From Isoetes taiwanensis (lineage: Eukaryota; Streptophyta; Lycopodiopsida; Isoetales; Isoetaceae), in NCBI GenBank assembly GCA_021234155.1, contig JAJEKV010000049.1:1459487-1523486 (forward strand): a stretch of DNA of 64,000 bases, in the 5' to 3' direction. Below, one piece after another: positions 25,075-34,910 of the stretch; the stretch's first letter is position 1; each line of letters starts with the position of its first letter. The notes beneath the pieces are model-generated. The model made no database searches. It was not told the origin of the DNA and worked only from the letters and a program-made list of their open reading frames with translations. The translations under genes were made by a program, and so were the position numbers.

Positions 25075-25120
25075 CAATCGCATGAAGTGTCCGGGCCTCA
25101 TCACCGTAGCATGCCTTATC
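25075..25120 (-). CDS. Remnant Gag zinc knuckle
   Basis: ACY..........GHFM.DC-like sequence (minus strand GCATGCTACGGTG ... CCCGGACACTTCATGCG) matches a CCHC knuckle missing bases within a TACCGG-type stretch. Gag knuckles bind genomic RNA. As written the cysteines fall in different frames. Confidence 0.45.
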
Positions 25121-25135
25121 TCGGCGAGCTGTTCT

Positions 25136-25823
25136 CTACGGCCTCTTTAGGGATGGTGAAGAGGCCCGAACTTCCTTACCAGCATTGTTCTGCTTATCTG
25201 GCGTGCTAAAGGCGACTTTCTTCTCCTGGCGGCCATAAGAATTGTGCTGAGAGGGCCCCGGACTTGGCGAACGGGGTTTGTAAGGTGTGGACGGCCGTGG
25301 CTGCGAGTAAGGAGCAGGTCGCGGATACTGGCTCCTTGGCGTGTCTTCCTCAAGGCTTAATGCCTTAGCTTCCGCCTCTGCTACTGACTTTGGGTCGATG
25401 GCCTTGACCATTCGTTTAATGGATGGGGCCAACCCTTCAATGTAGCCCTCTACTGCTCTTTTCTCATTCATTCCTGGCACGTACAACCTCAAACGCATGA
25501 ATTCGTCAGTGTAGGCCTGCACGGACATGCCCTTCTGTTCCAACCTGTAGAAGGTCTGAATCTGTTGGCATTTGTGCGCCGCGAGGCCGCGTAATGCGAT
25601 TTAAAAGCCTTAGCAAACTTCACGAACTTGCATCCGCTCCTATCCGGTGTTTAGCTCGGGCGTAACCCTTCCACCAAATACGGGCAGCTCCGGTAAGGTT
25701 AGGTGGTGGCGACCTTCCACAATATCTTTCTCTGTCATTCCATAGGACTTCGAATTCCTTCATTTCGTCCAACCAAGATTCCGCATTCAAGCCTCCTCTG
25801 GATTTCCCATCAAACTGAGCCAA
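25136..25823 (-). CDS. Gag capsid region (two frames)
   Basis: The minus strand from 25823 reads AESWLDEMKEFEVLWNDRER and LTGAARIWWKGYA, then in a second frame from 25543 SVQAYTDEFMRLRLYVPGM and VEGYIEGLAPSIKRMV, then a Pro/Ser/Arg-rich linker. This is the retrotrans_gag domain of Ty3/gypsy elements, which assembles the particle, followed by the basic linker before the zinc knuckle. A frameshift near 25600 separates the halves. Confidence 0.8.
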
Positions 25824-25829
25824 CTTCCG

Positions 25830-26240
25830 GTTCTTCCATATACTAGTGATGGCTGTATCAACGGTTTTTCGGTATTCCTTATCCTTACGCCTTGAATGGT
25901 CCTTTGTCGATAGCGAGGACCGAAGAACCGAAGTGGTTGAATGTGAGGAAGCGGGCGCTATCCTTAGAGGAACCGATGGCGCTTAGCATGAGTCCTCCTG
26001 CTGCATGTGTACAAGGCTAGCTCGGGAGGAGATGGCTGTTGTGCGAGTGGACTCAATGGTCGCGAGGTAATTCGGTCCGTCCTCCGAGTATGTGGCGGTG
26101 GATTGGTATGCAACACATAAGCACAGTAACTTCGCCCGAGTTGCCTTTTCATTAACATCAATTCTGTTCGGGGGTGAGCCTCTTGGCGTTGGAGGGTGTT
26201 GCCAAAGCGCCACATTACGTGCGTCTATAGGAATCATTCA
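25830..26240 (-). CDS. N-terminal Gag or leader frame
   Basis: A minus-strand frame begins MIPIDARNVALWQHPPTPRG and runs with a Thr/Ser/Arg-rich composition towards gag. I suspect a disordered N-terminal Gag region. No domain is recognised and the join to 25823 is not open as written. Confidence 0.3.
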
Positions 26241-26469
26241 TGAATATATAAGCAGATTTACATTAATGTACAATCCCTTTTTAAGTTAATCGAACAAAAG
26301 TATATACAAACAGAAGACAATATTTGTATTTCATTCAAGTTGATTATAACAACGGGTTGATTGATACATAGATTGAGACAAAAGTAGGTATGATACAATG
26401 GGAACTTTTAAAGTTCTAATTGGCACCGCAGTAACCACAACAACGAAAACACAACGGAAGAGACCAAGC

Positions 26470-26964
26470 CTAGGGGTTGGCGAAGGAAGTATGGTACAGG
26501 ATCGCGTAGCGGGTACTCTCCCGTACAGCTCGGACGAGTTTATAGCGTGCCCAGGCTTGGACAATGATTGCTTGGTACTCCCATGTTGGGCTGATAATCA
26601 GAAGGTTAAAGAGCCTTCGCATCGCATAAAAGAGTTGCCAAAGATGGTCGTTGGCGTCCTCGAAGGCTTCGTGCCTGGTCATATTCCAATAGTCCCAGGT
26701 ACGACACAGGGTCATCTTCAGATCCTCGAAAGCTCGATCCCTGAGGATGTTAACTATCTCTAGCCCTTTGTCAGGGTCATAGAGTTCCCCTGGTGGCGGT
26801 GGTTCGGTTTCATAGCCTTCCTCCCACTCTGGATATTCACCATATCTCTGGCCATAGTCCTGGTCTGGCGGCCCGGGATCGTCCCTCCTAACCATATCGG
26901 TGATTCTTTCCTCATACTCCCAAATGGTTTCCTCTGCAACATAGTTGGAGTGAATAGAGAACAT
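26470..26964 (-). CDS. Extra retrotransposon ORF A, 164 residues, unknown
   Basis: An uninterrupted minus-strand ORF, sense to gag-pol and upstream of it. The first half is acidic and Pro/Tyr-rich (EEGYETEPPPPGELYDP); the second half looks helical and aromatic (WDYWNMTRHEAFEDANDHLW). I recognise no family. It is one of several additional ORFs between the 5' LTR and gag; it could be an accessory protein or the true N-terminus of a longer Gag. Confidence 0.45.
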   Translation of the reverse strand: MFSIHSNYVAEETIWEYEERITDMVRRDDPGPPDQDYGQRYGEYPEWEEGYETEPPPPGELYDPDKGLEIVNILRDRAFEDLKMTLCRTWDYWNMTRHEAFEDANDHLWQLFYAMRRLFNLLIISPTWEYQAIIVQAWARYKLVRAVRESTRYAILYHTSFANP

Positions 26965-28055
26965 TTTGTAATTCCACTATACCCTAAACTTTAATGCTTT
27001 GGAAGAGGATGTCATAAAAAAACAATTTAGTTATACTCATCAAGAAAACTTTGTATTTAATAAGTAGATAAGGTACACATTTTTCAATATGGTTTAAACA
27101 AGTGCCAATCCAAAATCTCATAAATACATGTGTATATATATACAAGAAATTTAACACGTCCTACGGTGCATTGTTCTAGTTTTAGCACGTTCTTACGGTG
27201 CAAGGCCCTGTCGTGCTCTAGGTAACCAACGATTCTACTGAGATTCTCTTGTCATTCCTCTATATTCTTCAACATTCTATGTACTATATTTAGCATCCAT
27301 GAAGATTCCCCTAGATTCTCTTAGAATTTTCTATTTTGATTGAGGTGCTTACCCATGAGCATTTAGAACCTTTCAAAATAATCTATTTTGGATCTGTGCA
27401 ACATTTCTAAAACACTTTCTATTTTTAGACTCAGGCGCTTGCCCTGAGCATCTGGAACATTTTTTTTTCAAGATTTATATTGTACACCTTTATTATGAAA
27501 CATTTTAGAACATTCTATTGTGGCTCTTTGCAAAACCTTAAAAAAAACTCTAAGATTTCATCAAGATTTTCTTAGATTCCCTTAGATATTATGAAGATTC
27601 CCTTAGATTCAACTAGATTTTAAGAGATTCCGTTAGACTTGTAAATATTTTCCTACATTCTCTTACAATTTATGAGCCTTTAATTCTCCTGGATTCTCTT
27701 ACATTCTAGAAATTTCTAGAACATTCTAGAACTTTCTGGAGCATTCTGAAACTTTCAAAACATCCTAGGGAAGTATTTTCCTATCCCTTACATTTTGGAA
27801 GATTCCCCTACATTCTAGAACTTATTGGAACAATTTGGGACTTTCTGGAAGGATTCTCTTAAATTCCCCCTAGATTCTCTTATATTCCAAAACATTCTAG
27901 AAATTCTGGAACTTTCTAGAACATTCTAGAAGATTTTACAACTTTCTAGAGCCTCCAGAACATTCTAGAACTTTCTTGAACTATCTAGAATGTTATATTC
28001 TATTTTATCTTAATTAGAACATTACCCTTAAGTATATTTGAAACATAAATCATTC
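26965..28055. repeat. TTCTAGAA-rich degenerate repeat
   Basis: From about 27220 to 28000 the sequence is built of variations on ATTCTAGAAC / GATTCCCTTAGATT. Densest parts (27700-27990) contain TTCTAGAACATTCTAGAA and similar, i.e. alternating TTC and GAA at five-base spacing, which is the heat-shock element consensus. No coding sequence is present. 26965-27215 shows nothing distinctive. Confidence 0.6.
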
Positions 28056-28059
28056 ATGG

Positions 28060-28200
28060 AATTAATGCTTGGTCTAGTGGTTAGAGTGGGGGGTTTGGGG
28101 GGTTGAGGTCCAGGGTTCAAATCCTCCCAATAACATAAAAAATTTTAGAAGCCTTTCCTTAAGGGACGAGCATTCAACATGAGCCTTAGGATCTTAGACT
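28060..28200 (+). mobile_element. tRNA-like pol III head (SINE remnant) inside the retrotransposon
   Basis: GCTTGGTCTAGTGGTTAGAG resembles an A box and, after a G-rich spacer, GGTTCAAATCC is an exact B box. The flanks do not form an acceptor stem, so this is a tRNA-derived SINE head rather than a tRNA. It lies antisense to the retrotransposon. Confidence 0.45.
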
Positions 28201-28224
28201 CGATCAACGATCAAGATCTCACCA

Positions 28225-28585
28225 TATAAAAGCAATATGAGCCGTAGGATCTATTACATATAATTCCCAAAGCCATGTGGACCGTAAGATATGTGCCAAG
28301 CAACGTGTAGTAGGATCTCGGATCGACGATCAGGATCAAGAGCAACCTGGGCCGTAGGATCGATTACATAAAGTCTATATAGAAACTCCCAAGCCATCTG
28401 GGCCGTAGGATGTGTCCCCAAGCAACGTGAGCCGTAGGATCTCGAACCGACGATCAGGATCAAATCAACCTGGACCGTAGGATCGTCTATATAGAATATA
28501 TATAGAATCCCCAAGCCATCTGAGCCGTAAGATACGTCCCAAAGCCACGTGGGCCGTAGGATCTCGAACGGACGGTCGGATAAGC
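28225..28585. repeat. Three tandem copies of a ~115-bp GCCGTAGGATC repeat
   Basis: A unit containing CCAAGCCATCTGGGCCGTAG, then AAGCAACGTGAGCCGTAGG, then GATCTCGAACCGACGATCAG is repeated about three times with divergence. Copies are near 28255-28365, 28388-28495 and 28505-28585. Confidence 0.65.
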
Positions 28586-28651
28586 GCGACAAACATAAGA
28601 ACATATATGTGATTGATATATATATAACAAAATTTATATAGCACCCTTAGT

Positions 28652-30057
28652 TCAGGAACTAGGCCCTGCCTCTTTATCCTTAGCCCTAGGAGGTGGTGGA
28701 GGCGGTCGGTGTCGCAGCAGAGCTACCCCAGGGTCCACTGTGGCCGCCGCAACAGATGCAACCTCTGGTGGATAGGCAACGGCCAATGGGGCTGCCGTGA
28801 GGAGCTTCATGCCCATCCAAGGCGCAATGTCCTGACCCAAGGCCGTCAGGGCAAGATCCCGTCGTACGAGTACATACGTAAACGTACGATAGGGAAGCTT
28901 CTTATGGCCGGCCAGTGTAGAGAGTGCACGGAGGGCCCACCATGAAGCTTCAGCCTCTGGCCCTAGATCTCGGGCTATGAAGAGGACTTGTCCGTATTTG
29001 AAGGCCGACAAGAAGAAACGGGTAAGGTGGTTACCCAGCACTTTCCCTTGCGAAGTCTCAGATGCTGCCACTTCTTTATCCAAGTCCATGGGGACTTCTT
29101 CCTCTTTGAGCTCCTGTTGCTCCTCCTTCTTGTGCGCAGGGTTATGATATAAATCTTCACCCTCATCATCTGAGTCGGAGGGAACCTCAACCATATTGAT
29201 GTTTGGGACGTGAGGTCCCATAGCCGTGAAGGCATCTGGTGCAAAAGGCGGCTGGTTCCACGCATCACGAAGTCGCTAAGACGTAATAGAGTCTCCGCCC
29301 GGCTCTAGGGTCTCCCCGACGAACTGCGGCATTTGGTGCACCTCGGAGGAAGCTTCGGTAGAAGTGAAGTCGATGAAATCATCCATACAATACTCGGCAA
29401 GCTCATAAAGTACATGGTCTTTGCGCTTTTGCGTCTAAATCCGCCACCACGCGTGATACGCCCGGATAATATCATCCAAGAGAAGGTATTCCTGCCGGTG
29501 GTGATAAATAAGCTGGAAGGCGTCTAACCCCCGACAAGCCTATAGATTGGTCACGGCGCGGTGGTAGCTCCTCCGCTAGCTCTTTCCAACGGGCAAAAGT
29601 AAGCCCATTCCTATATGCTCGTCATCCCCCTCCTCGGAGGATTACCGCAGCTTGCCCTTCTCTGCCGGCAAGGTTTCATCCTCAACGTATTGGTCCATGA
29701 GGATGGCTAGAGCGAAAGTAGCTTCCGTGATCTGCTGCCCACGATCTTTGGACCACGGTAGGTGTTTACCCCATCGGAGTTTCCCCTTCAAGGCGTCATA
29801 AGCATGTGTGTCCCGCCTAGCATCTGCCGAACTATCTCCGGCTCCAAATACAAGTGGGAGGATCCCCGAGAGGAATACACGAGAGGAAGCATTTCCTCCA
29901 TGTAAAAATCAAAGGAATCCGTAGTCGGGATGCCGCTACATGTTGGCAAGGAGATCTATCGTTGGCATAGCAAAGGCTGCAAGCAGGTCGAAGGGAACCT
30001 GTGGATCCCATTTCTCTCCATCAAGGTACGGCGGCAAAGAAGGTCGGTGGCAGCCAT
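28652..30057 (-). CDS. Extra retrotransposon ORF B (about 450 codons, broken)
   Basis: Coding-like minus-strand sequence runs from an ATG near 30057 to 28652 with only a few frame changes or TAG codons. Recognisable runs include WDPQVPFDLLAAFAMPTIDL, YDALKGKLRWGKHLPWSKDR, LAEYCMDDFIDFTSTEASSE and the intact last 189 residues, with an acidic DSDDEGEDLY patch, a Lys/Glu-rich stretch, a helical region and a final RHRPPPPPPRAKDKEAGPSS. I do not recognise the family. It is sense to gag-pol and located upstream of it, so I take it as an additional ORF of the retrotransposon; breaks often sit at CAG/CTG positions. Confidence 0.45.
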
Positions 30058-30261
30058 GGCGCTAGAAGGGAGGAGAGAGGGAAAAGAAGCGTTTAAAATA
30101 ACCTTTACGGTCCCCTTTTTAAACCCTCTTAATAAAGCCGACGTCGGCATTTTATTTTAAATTTAACATAGAAAAAACATTAAACTTTTAATTCAAAATA
30201 AAAGCTTCTTTATTAATTATCACAAAAAAAAATATGTACAAATGCGGATCCCTTAAGTAGG

Positions 30262-30723
30262 CTAAGGTTGCTCCCAGGTATCCCTACGGGAGGGGGCTAA
30301 ATCCTTAGGCATTATGGTGACCCTCTTTGCGTGGATAGCGCAAAGGTTGGCATCACCAAAAGTGCTACCAAGTAGGCTTATTTGACCTCTTGGGAGCCAA
30401 AATTGCAAAGGTGCGGAAGCGGAGATCGGTCTTAAATTGCCGTGCGATCTCCCGCACCGACCCGAAAAGGCGACTTTCGATCGGAAGGTCCGTGGACTTC
30501 GGGAAATTTGCGGATCTCCCCCGCAATGCCACGATACCGGTCGGAACCGATGAGGCTTCCGCCGTGGCCCGGAGCCCCGACGATGTTGGCACCGTCTTAG
30601 CCCCAAAGAACCGTGGGGAGTTATCCACTCTCTGCACGCCTCCCGGTCGGAGCTGGTCTTCTTCCCAAAAGCCCCGGCGGTCTTTAACTTATCCTTGTAT
30701 TGATTTGCCGGCCTTATGAGCAA
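30262..30723 (-). pseudogene. Histone H3-like ORF captured in the retrotransposon
   Basis: Minus-strand frames spell out histone H3 from its N-tail border to its C-terminus. In order: [20 protein letters not shown] and KSTDL in neighbouring frames (alpha-N), [14 protein letters not shown] (alpha-1 to loop and alpha-2 start), [20 protein letters not shown] and TIMPKD (alpha-2, loop 2, alpha-3), then a tail ending DTWEQP where H3 has RRIRGERA, followed by a TAG. The signature [16 protein letters not shown] is that of canonical H3, not of CENH3. At least three small frame changes are present as written. The reading strand is the same as gag-pol. It sits about 4.4 kb upstream of gag and about 1.5 kb inside the PBS. 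Either a captured, possibly fused, H3 domain or a decayed H3 retrocopy trapped in the element. Confidence 0.85.
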
Positions 30724-31634
30724 CTCCTTCCTTCGAGCTTAATGGTCGGATCGTGGGTTTTGGGTTCGAGCCACTCCCGGATGCACCTCCTCCCCTGTTG
30801 GTCCCGCTGATCTTGTCGGTCCCGGCTCATCTTGCTCCAACTTCTCGCGCTCTTCCCGAAGCTCTCCTTAGGTCTTCTTGGATCGAGCAAAAGCTGGGCT
30901 CGCGGCATGGCGATTAAGTTCAGCATTGTGGTACCGTTGTGGCCTTGAGACCCATATCTATCTGAATAGTTGTCGATAGTCACGCTAATGTCGGAATTTC
31001 TCCCCGGACAAAGCTGTTGGAACCCTCATGCCATTGGTATGGGGAACCTCAATGGCTCTCGCCATCGATGACGGCAAAGCCGCCCCCGAGGTACCGGTAC
31101 TCCCTACCCCGGCTGCTCTTTGTGTTTCGCTCAATCTCCGGTGGTCGCGTCTTCCCTGGCAAAACCCTAATCCGATTCGGCCTCCGTCCGACATCTTCCT
31201 CCTCCGTATGGCCTTCTGTTGGGAGGATAAAATTTGATGAGCATCATTACCATATCGGTTGCTCAACAAGGGTATATGGGATTTGGCGTGGGGTTCGGTA
31301 GGATGAGGAATGGCTCTGAGAAGTGGTAGACAGGATATGGAATCCTATCGTTGTTCTCAAACCTATTGACCAGCTCATCCAACAAGATGTCGATGAGGGC
31401 TGGGTCAGTAGCCATGTGCTTAGCAATCATGGCGTAGATCTCCACGATGCTCATGGTGGTTGGATCTGGAGCGCTCTTGGTGATGGCCATAGAGAATAGT
31501 GCGGCGCTGGCGGCGAAGGGGATGGCAAAGGGGGCGCTAAGAGGCACAAAGCACAAGGGCGCAGGATCAAGGTCCGGTCTGGTGGCGATGGCGGAGGGCG
31601 GCTCAGGCGGTTGGAGGCGCGGAAGCAAAAGCAA
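30714..31634 (-). CDS. Extra retrotransposon ORF C, upstream of the H3 module
   Basis: The minus strand starts [20 protein letters not shown] and continues through a helical stretch ([31 protein letters not shown]) to 31263. Further coding-like pieces in shifted frames follow ([40 protein letters not shown]) and lead towards the H3-like segment. A charged stretch just before H3 can be read as helical in more than one frame. These may form the N-terminal part of one protein ending in the H3 fold; that is inference. No family is recognised. Confidence 0.35.
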
Positions 31635-31639
31635 ATGAC

Positions 31640-32224
31640 AGAAAATGGTTTGCTAAACGGCCAATTAACTTTTAAAATTTCAAATTTTTTTTCTTATTAA
31701 CTTCAAAATTTTATTATTAAAAATTATAATGGCTGGAAATACACGCGCCACATACGGTCGGCGCCGATGGCATTATCACGGTTTTACGCCTCGACGGGTG
31801 TCGTCGAAATGCAAGCGGCGCCGAAGTTGACCTGGCCCGGGCCAGCGTTGACTCAAGTCGGCCGACGGGTCGGGCGACAAAGATTTTTGGCGCTTCGCTT
31901 CTGACCAAAGCGACAAAAAAGCAAGCCGAAGTTCGTTTTTTTGGGCCCGCCCTTGACCATTTTAAGCCTAGAGTTGACTGTTCTAGGGTAATTCAATGCA
32001 CGCCCGATCCAATGGAACCATCATCTTCGTCATTTGAGCTACCCACTAGCACCTGCTAGGCCTCCAATCTTGGCCCCTCCACTTCAAAGCTACAACTTCT
32101 TAACTTAACCTAACACCAAGCCAAACAACAAAGAGAACTAACGACACATTGACTTAGCCTCCTCCTAACTACCGTATACGAGTTAGTGTTTGGCCGGTGC
32201 TATGATTTGAACAACCGAAATCAC
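31640..32224 (-). other. Retrotransposon 5' untranslated leader
   Basis: Sequence between the primer binding site and the first upstream ORF. No coding frame or structure is evident. It is rich in CNG sites. Confidence 0.4.
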
Positions 32225-32237
32225 GGCTCTGATACCA
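32225..32237 (-). promoter_or_regulatory. Primer binding site for initiator tRNA-Met
   Basis: The minus strand reads TGGTATCAGAGCC one base inside the 5' LTR, the standard plant retrotransposon site complementary to the 3' end of initiator methionine tRNA. It fixes the element's orientation. Confidence 0.92.
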
Positions 32238-32238
32238 A

Positions 32239-33847
32239 TGTGACGCTCCCAGAATATATCGACCCTCGGACGTATACATCACGAGGACTTTCCCCTCCCA
32301 TGGCGATCATCTCACCATGAGCAGGGCCCTCCGTCTATTTCGGGCCATCTATGAAATGAGGCCCGAAGAAGGACACGAAGGGGTCATTCGGCCCACGCCT
32401 TCAATGGGACTCCTACGTCGCGGAAGCATGAATACAAGGGTTAGCACACAGCACGAATATACATAAATAACCACCACGAAGGGTGGCGCATCCATCCAAA
32501 ATACCAACGGCATAGAATATGCATCTAATCCTAAGAAAACACCCAAACCCCGGGTTCTACCCCTCGCTCGGACTCCGTGGGGATCGGTGACTACCTGGGC
32601 CTCAAGAGATCGGCCAGGCCAGGAGTCTTGGCATGGCGTTGGCTGGCGTAGAACATTGGCTAGGGTTGACCACTCCATCCGCCCCTCACGTGCACACTTT
32701 GCGGATGGGTCGATTCATGCTATGGCTTTGCTATAGCCTTCCAGGAGAGCGCAAACTTCGGGCATCACCCTCTCGAGCTTACTCGGGTTCATGACGCTGG
32801 TCCGATGAGGCAGGTCGGGAGGCGTCCCCTTCGTAATCACAGTGGTTCCATGGGTGAGCTAGAGAATACGTGCGCATCGGCGACCCCGCATCCGTACCGG
32901 ACTTACTCACCCTAAATCTACTCAAAGTGCATGGTGCTCCATACGGATCACACCACTACACCTGTGGAGTGTCGGACCCATACCCGCCCTCAACGTGGCC
33001 AGGCTATCGGGCCTAGCCCATTGTAGGAGTCTCGGGGAGCCTTGTATGCTCATGCAAGACCCCACCCCTCATGTCACCACTGTGTTCCTTGTCCGGTGCT
33101 AAGCCGGACCATAGCATCTAGGACCCGGTGGGTTCTTGTGCCTGGCCCTTAATTTAATGGGACTCTGTGGCGCTATCTAGGAGCATACTACAATACACGG
33201 TTGAGAGGCCTCTACCCCCGTAATCCCCGTTTTAGTCGATTAAACAAAGAACTAACAATCCATCCTTTCGGAGTAAGTACCGAATTGAATATAAAGAGAA
33301 CTTGTTTGTACAATCAAGGGTTAGTTTCTATGATTGATTCACAAAGAGAACAGAGAGAGACGGACACAACCAAGTGTTAACTAGAATTCACATAGCCACC
33401 TACCTGAATTCTGGCTGGACTCGTTTCCATGGGGTGCCTCCATCTTCCGGGAGTTGAGAATTCAGTTTGTTACTTCTGAGGACGGATGTTATGGTGATCT
33501 TCTACAAGTGTCCGATGGCCCAGCTCACGGCCTTCCTTTGGTCGATCTTCTTGAGTCAATCCCAGGGATAGGGGTCAAGTTGGCATCCAAACTTGGCAAT
33601 CCCCATGCTGCCCAATCGATTGGGGCAGGTGGCGCCTTCCCAAATGGTAATTAGCCTAATTTCCTAGGTTATAGGTTATTATTATTAATGTGTTAAATTA
33701 GCATAGCTAATTTAATCCTTTTTAAGGTAACCCCCTAGGTTGCAATTAAGTTCCCATACCCCCATGGTAGCGTACCCTTGGGGAGTGACGTGCTTGTATT
33801 TGTACGTGTCCCGTATAGTAGACCATATAAATACGTGGAACGTCACA
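32239..33847 (-). repeat. 5' LTR of the chromovirus
   Basis: TGTGACG...CGTCACA-bounded repeat of 1609 bp, with the promoter-like TATAAATACGTGG region near its minus-strand start. It matches the 3' LTR over long exact runs, broken by clustered small indels. GCTGC follows at 33848. Confidence 0.95.
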
Positions 33848-33861
33848 GCTGCTATTCGTAA

Positions 33862-34080
33862 AAGACCAAAACCAAAATATGCGTTGAATGTAGAAAACAA
33901 TATCTCTTTATAAAAGCCTGTCCAGTATGTGCAGCCTTATCGGCCATTACCATACATTTTGATACAAAGGCAGTGGTTTGCAGTGGTTGTGCTTTTTATG
34001 CCTCTTCCTACTTTAAAGAGACATGTTCTTGTACGAAATGCATTCGCAGAAAGAGAAGGTTCTGTAAGAAAATAACGTAA
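33862..34080 (+). other. Cys-rich open frame interrupted upstream by the LTR insertion
   Basis: A plus-strand frame of 72 codons without ATG begins KTKTKICVECRKQYLF and contains ten cysteines arranged as CxxC, CxxC, CxxC, CxC, then two singles, ending CKKIT and a TAA. Paired CxxC motifs suggest a zinc-ribbon or zinc-finger protein. A TAA in this frame lies directly upstream, only ten bases after the target duplication, and the pre-insertion sequence had an acceptor-like TGTGTGCAG. It may be the terminal exon of a gene disrupted by the retrotransposon. The family is not recognised. Confidence 0.35.
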
Positions 34081-34166
34081 CAATAACCCCACTCCCTTCT
34101 CCTTTATCACAATTGATCAAGTACAATGTACAGGTGCAAATGTCAGACATATATGAAAGCCATTAC

Positions 34167-34910
34167 CTGATTGAACTTGAGAGTTGGTCCACTGCATCAT
34201 TTCCCACCAGAGCTTCTCCAACAAACACTATTGTATCTGGTCCATTCACATTTATCAGCCTGGATAAAGCCTGCATCAAGGGTTGATTGTCCTGCACAAA
34301 TAAAAGCTTTTAAACCTCATTGATTGATAGGTAAGGTTTGCCAAAACCATTGCAAGTGGGACAATGGCTACCACTTCCAAATCAAAAGCTGGTCATATAC
34401 CAATGTCTTCCAGCAAGTGATACGAGGTATCTAGAGTTTTCTTAGCAATGTTTTCAAAAGATGTGCTCTGAGTTATGGGGCATGACAGCCATGATAATGG
34501 CATAGATGCACTCAGTCAGAGTTGCTTGTGAAAAACAAATTGTACATTCCATCAGAATCTAAGTTTACCTGCAATCTTCTGGCATGGGTACTGCGATCTT
34601 CTCGCATGGGTACGCAGTTGTTCAACAGCACCAGATCTGAGCGTGTCACATGAAGCCTTCATGACACTAATATTATGCTGGAGAAGCCAGTATGCCACCT
34701 GCAAACATGTCCCTTTATATTAGCTTCTCAAATTGATAAAAAGATATGAGATCAGCATTGAAGGACTATTTACAACCTTAGCCAAGTTAGTTGACTTTCC
34801 AACGCCATTAACCCCTACAAAGACAATTACGTATTTCAATTGAACATTTTGGAGTTGAAATTCTCACCAACACATCCTCCATAGCCCCCTTGTACGAAAA
34901 GTGTAGTAGA
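34167..34910 (-). pseudogene. SRP receptor alpha (FtsY-like GTPase) fragment
   Basis: Three minus-strand exons of the docking protein that receives ribosome-SRP complexes at the ER. Exon a (about 34910-34777) has AMEDVLVRISTP and the G1 box VFVGVNGVGKSTNLAK. Exon b (34698-34569) reads VAYWLLQHNISVMKASCDTL followed by RSGAVEQLRTHARR. Exon c (34291-34167) reads [19 protein letters not shown], then [17 protein letters not shown]. Splice sites match. The exon(s) between b and c with the DTAGR motif (G3) are missing, exon a has a small deletion after RISTP, and the terminal exon is absent. It is therefore a partial, non-functional copy. Identity is firm. Confidence 0.82.

Larger units (their letters stand above)
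19222..33847 (-). mobile_element. 14.6-kb Ty3/gypsy chromovirus LTR retrotransposon
   Basis: A complete LTR retrotransposon lies on the minus strand. Its two 1.6-kb LTRs (19222-20829 and 32239-33847) have TGTGACG...CGTCACA ends and are flanked by a perfect 5-bp target duplication GCTGC (19217-19221 and 33848-33852). A primer site matching initiator tRNA-Met and a polypurine tract are in the expected places. The order on the minus strand is 5' LTR, PBS, 6 kb with extra ORFs, gag, protease, RT, RNase H, integrase with a chromodomain, PPT, 3' LTR. Integrase following RT and the chromodomain place it among Ty3/gypsy chromoviruses. Nearly all frames are interrupted by small indels; these could be decay or sequence error (see findings). 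Confidence 0.95.

Noticed and set aside
28068-28135. tRNA gene inside the retrotransposon
   Set aside because: Exact B box, but the anticodon and acceptor arms do not fold; treated as a SINE head.
27220-28585. CRISPR-like array
   Set aside because: Repeats are degenerate, without regular spacers, and the genome is clearly plant nuclear.
30262-30723. Centromeric H3 (CENH3) origin for the histone-like ORF
   Set aside because: The preserved segments FKTDLRF and [16 protein letters not shown] are those of canonical H3; CENH3 differs at these positions.
34167-34910. Intact SRP receptor alpha gene
   Set aside because: The exon with the DTAGR motif and the terminal exon are absent and the first exon has a deletion.
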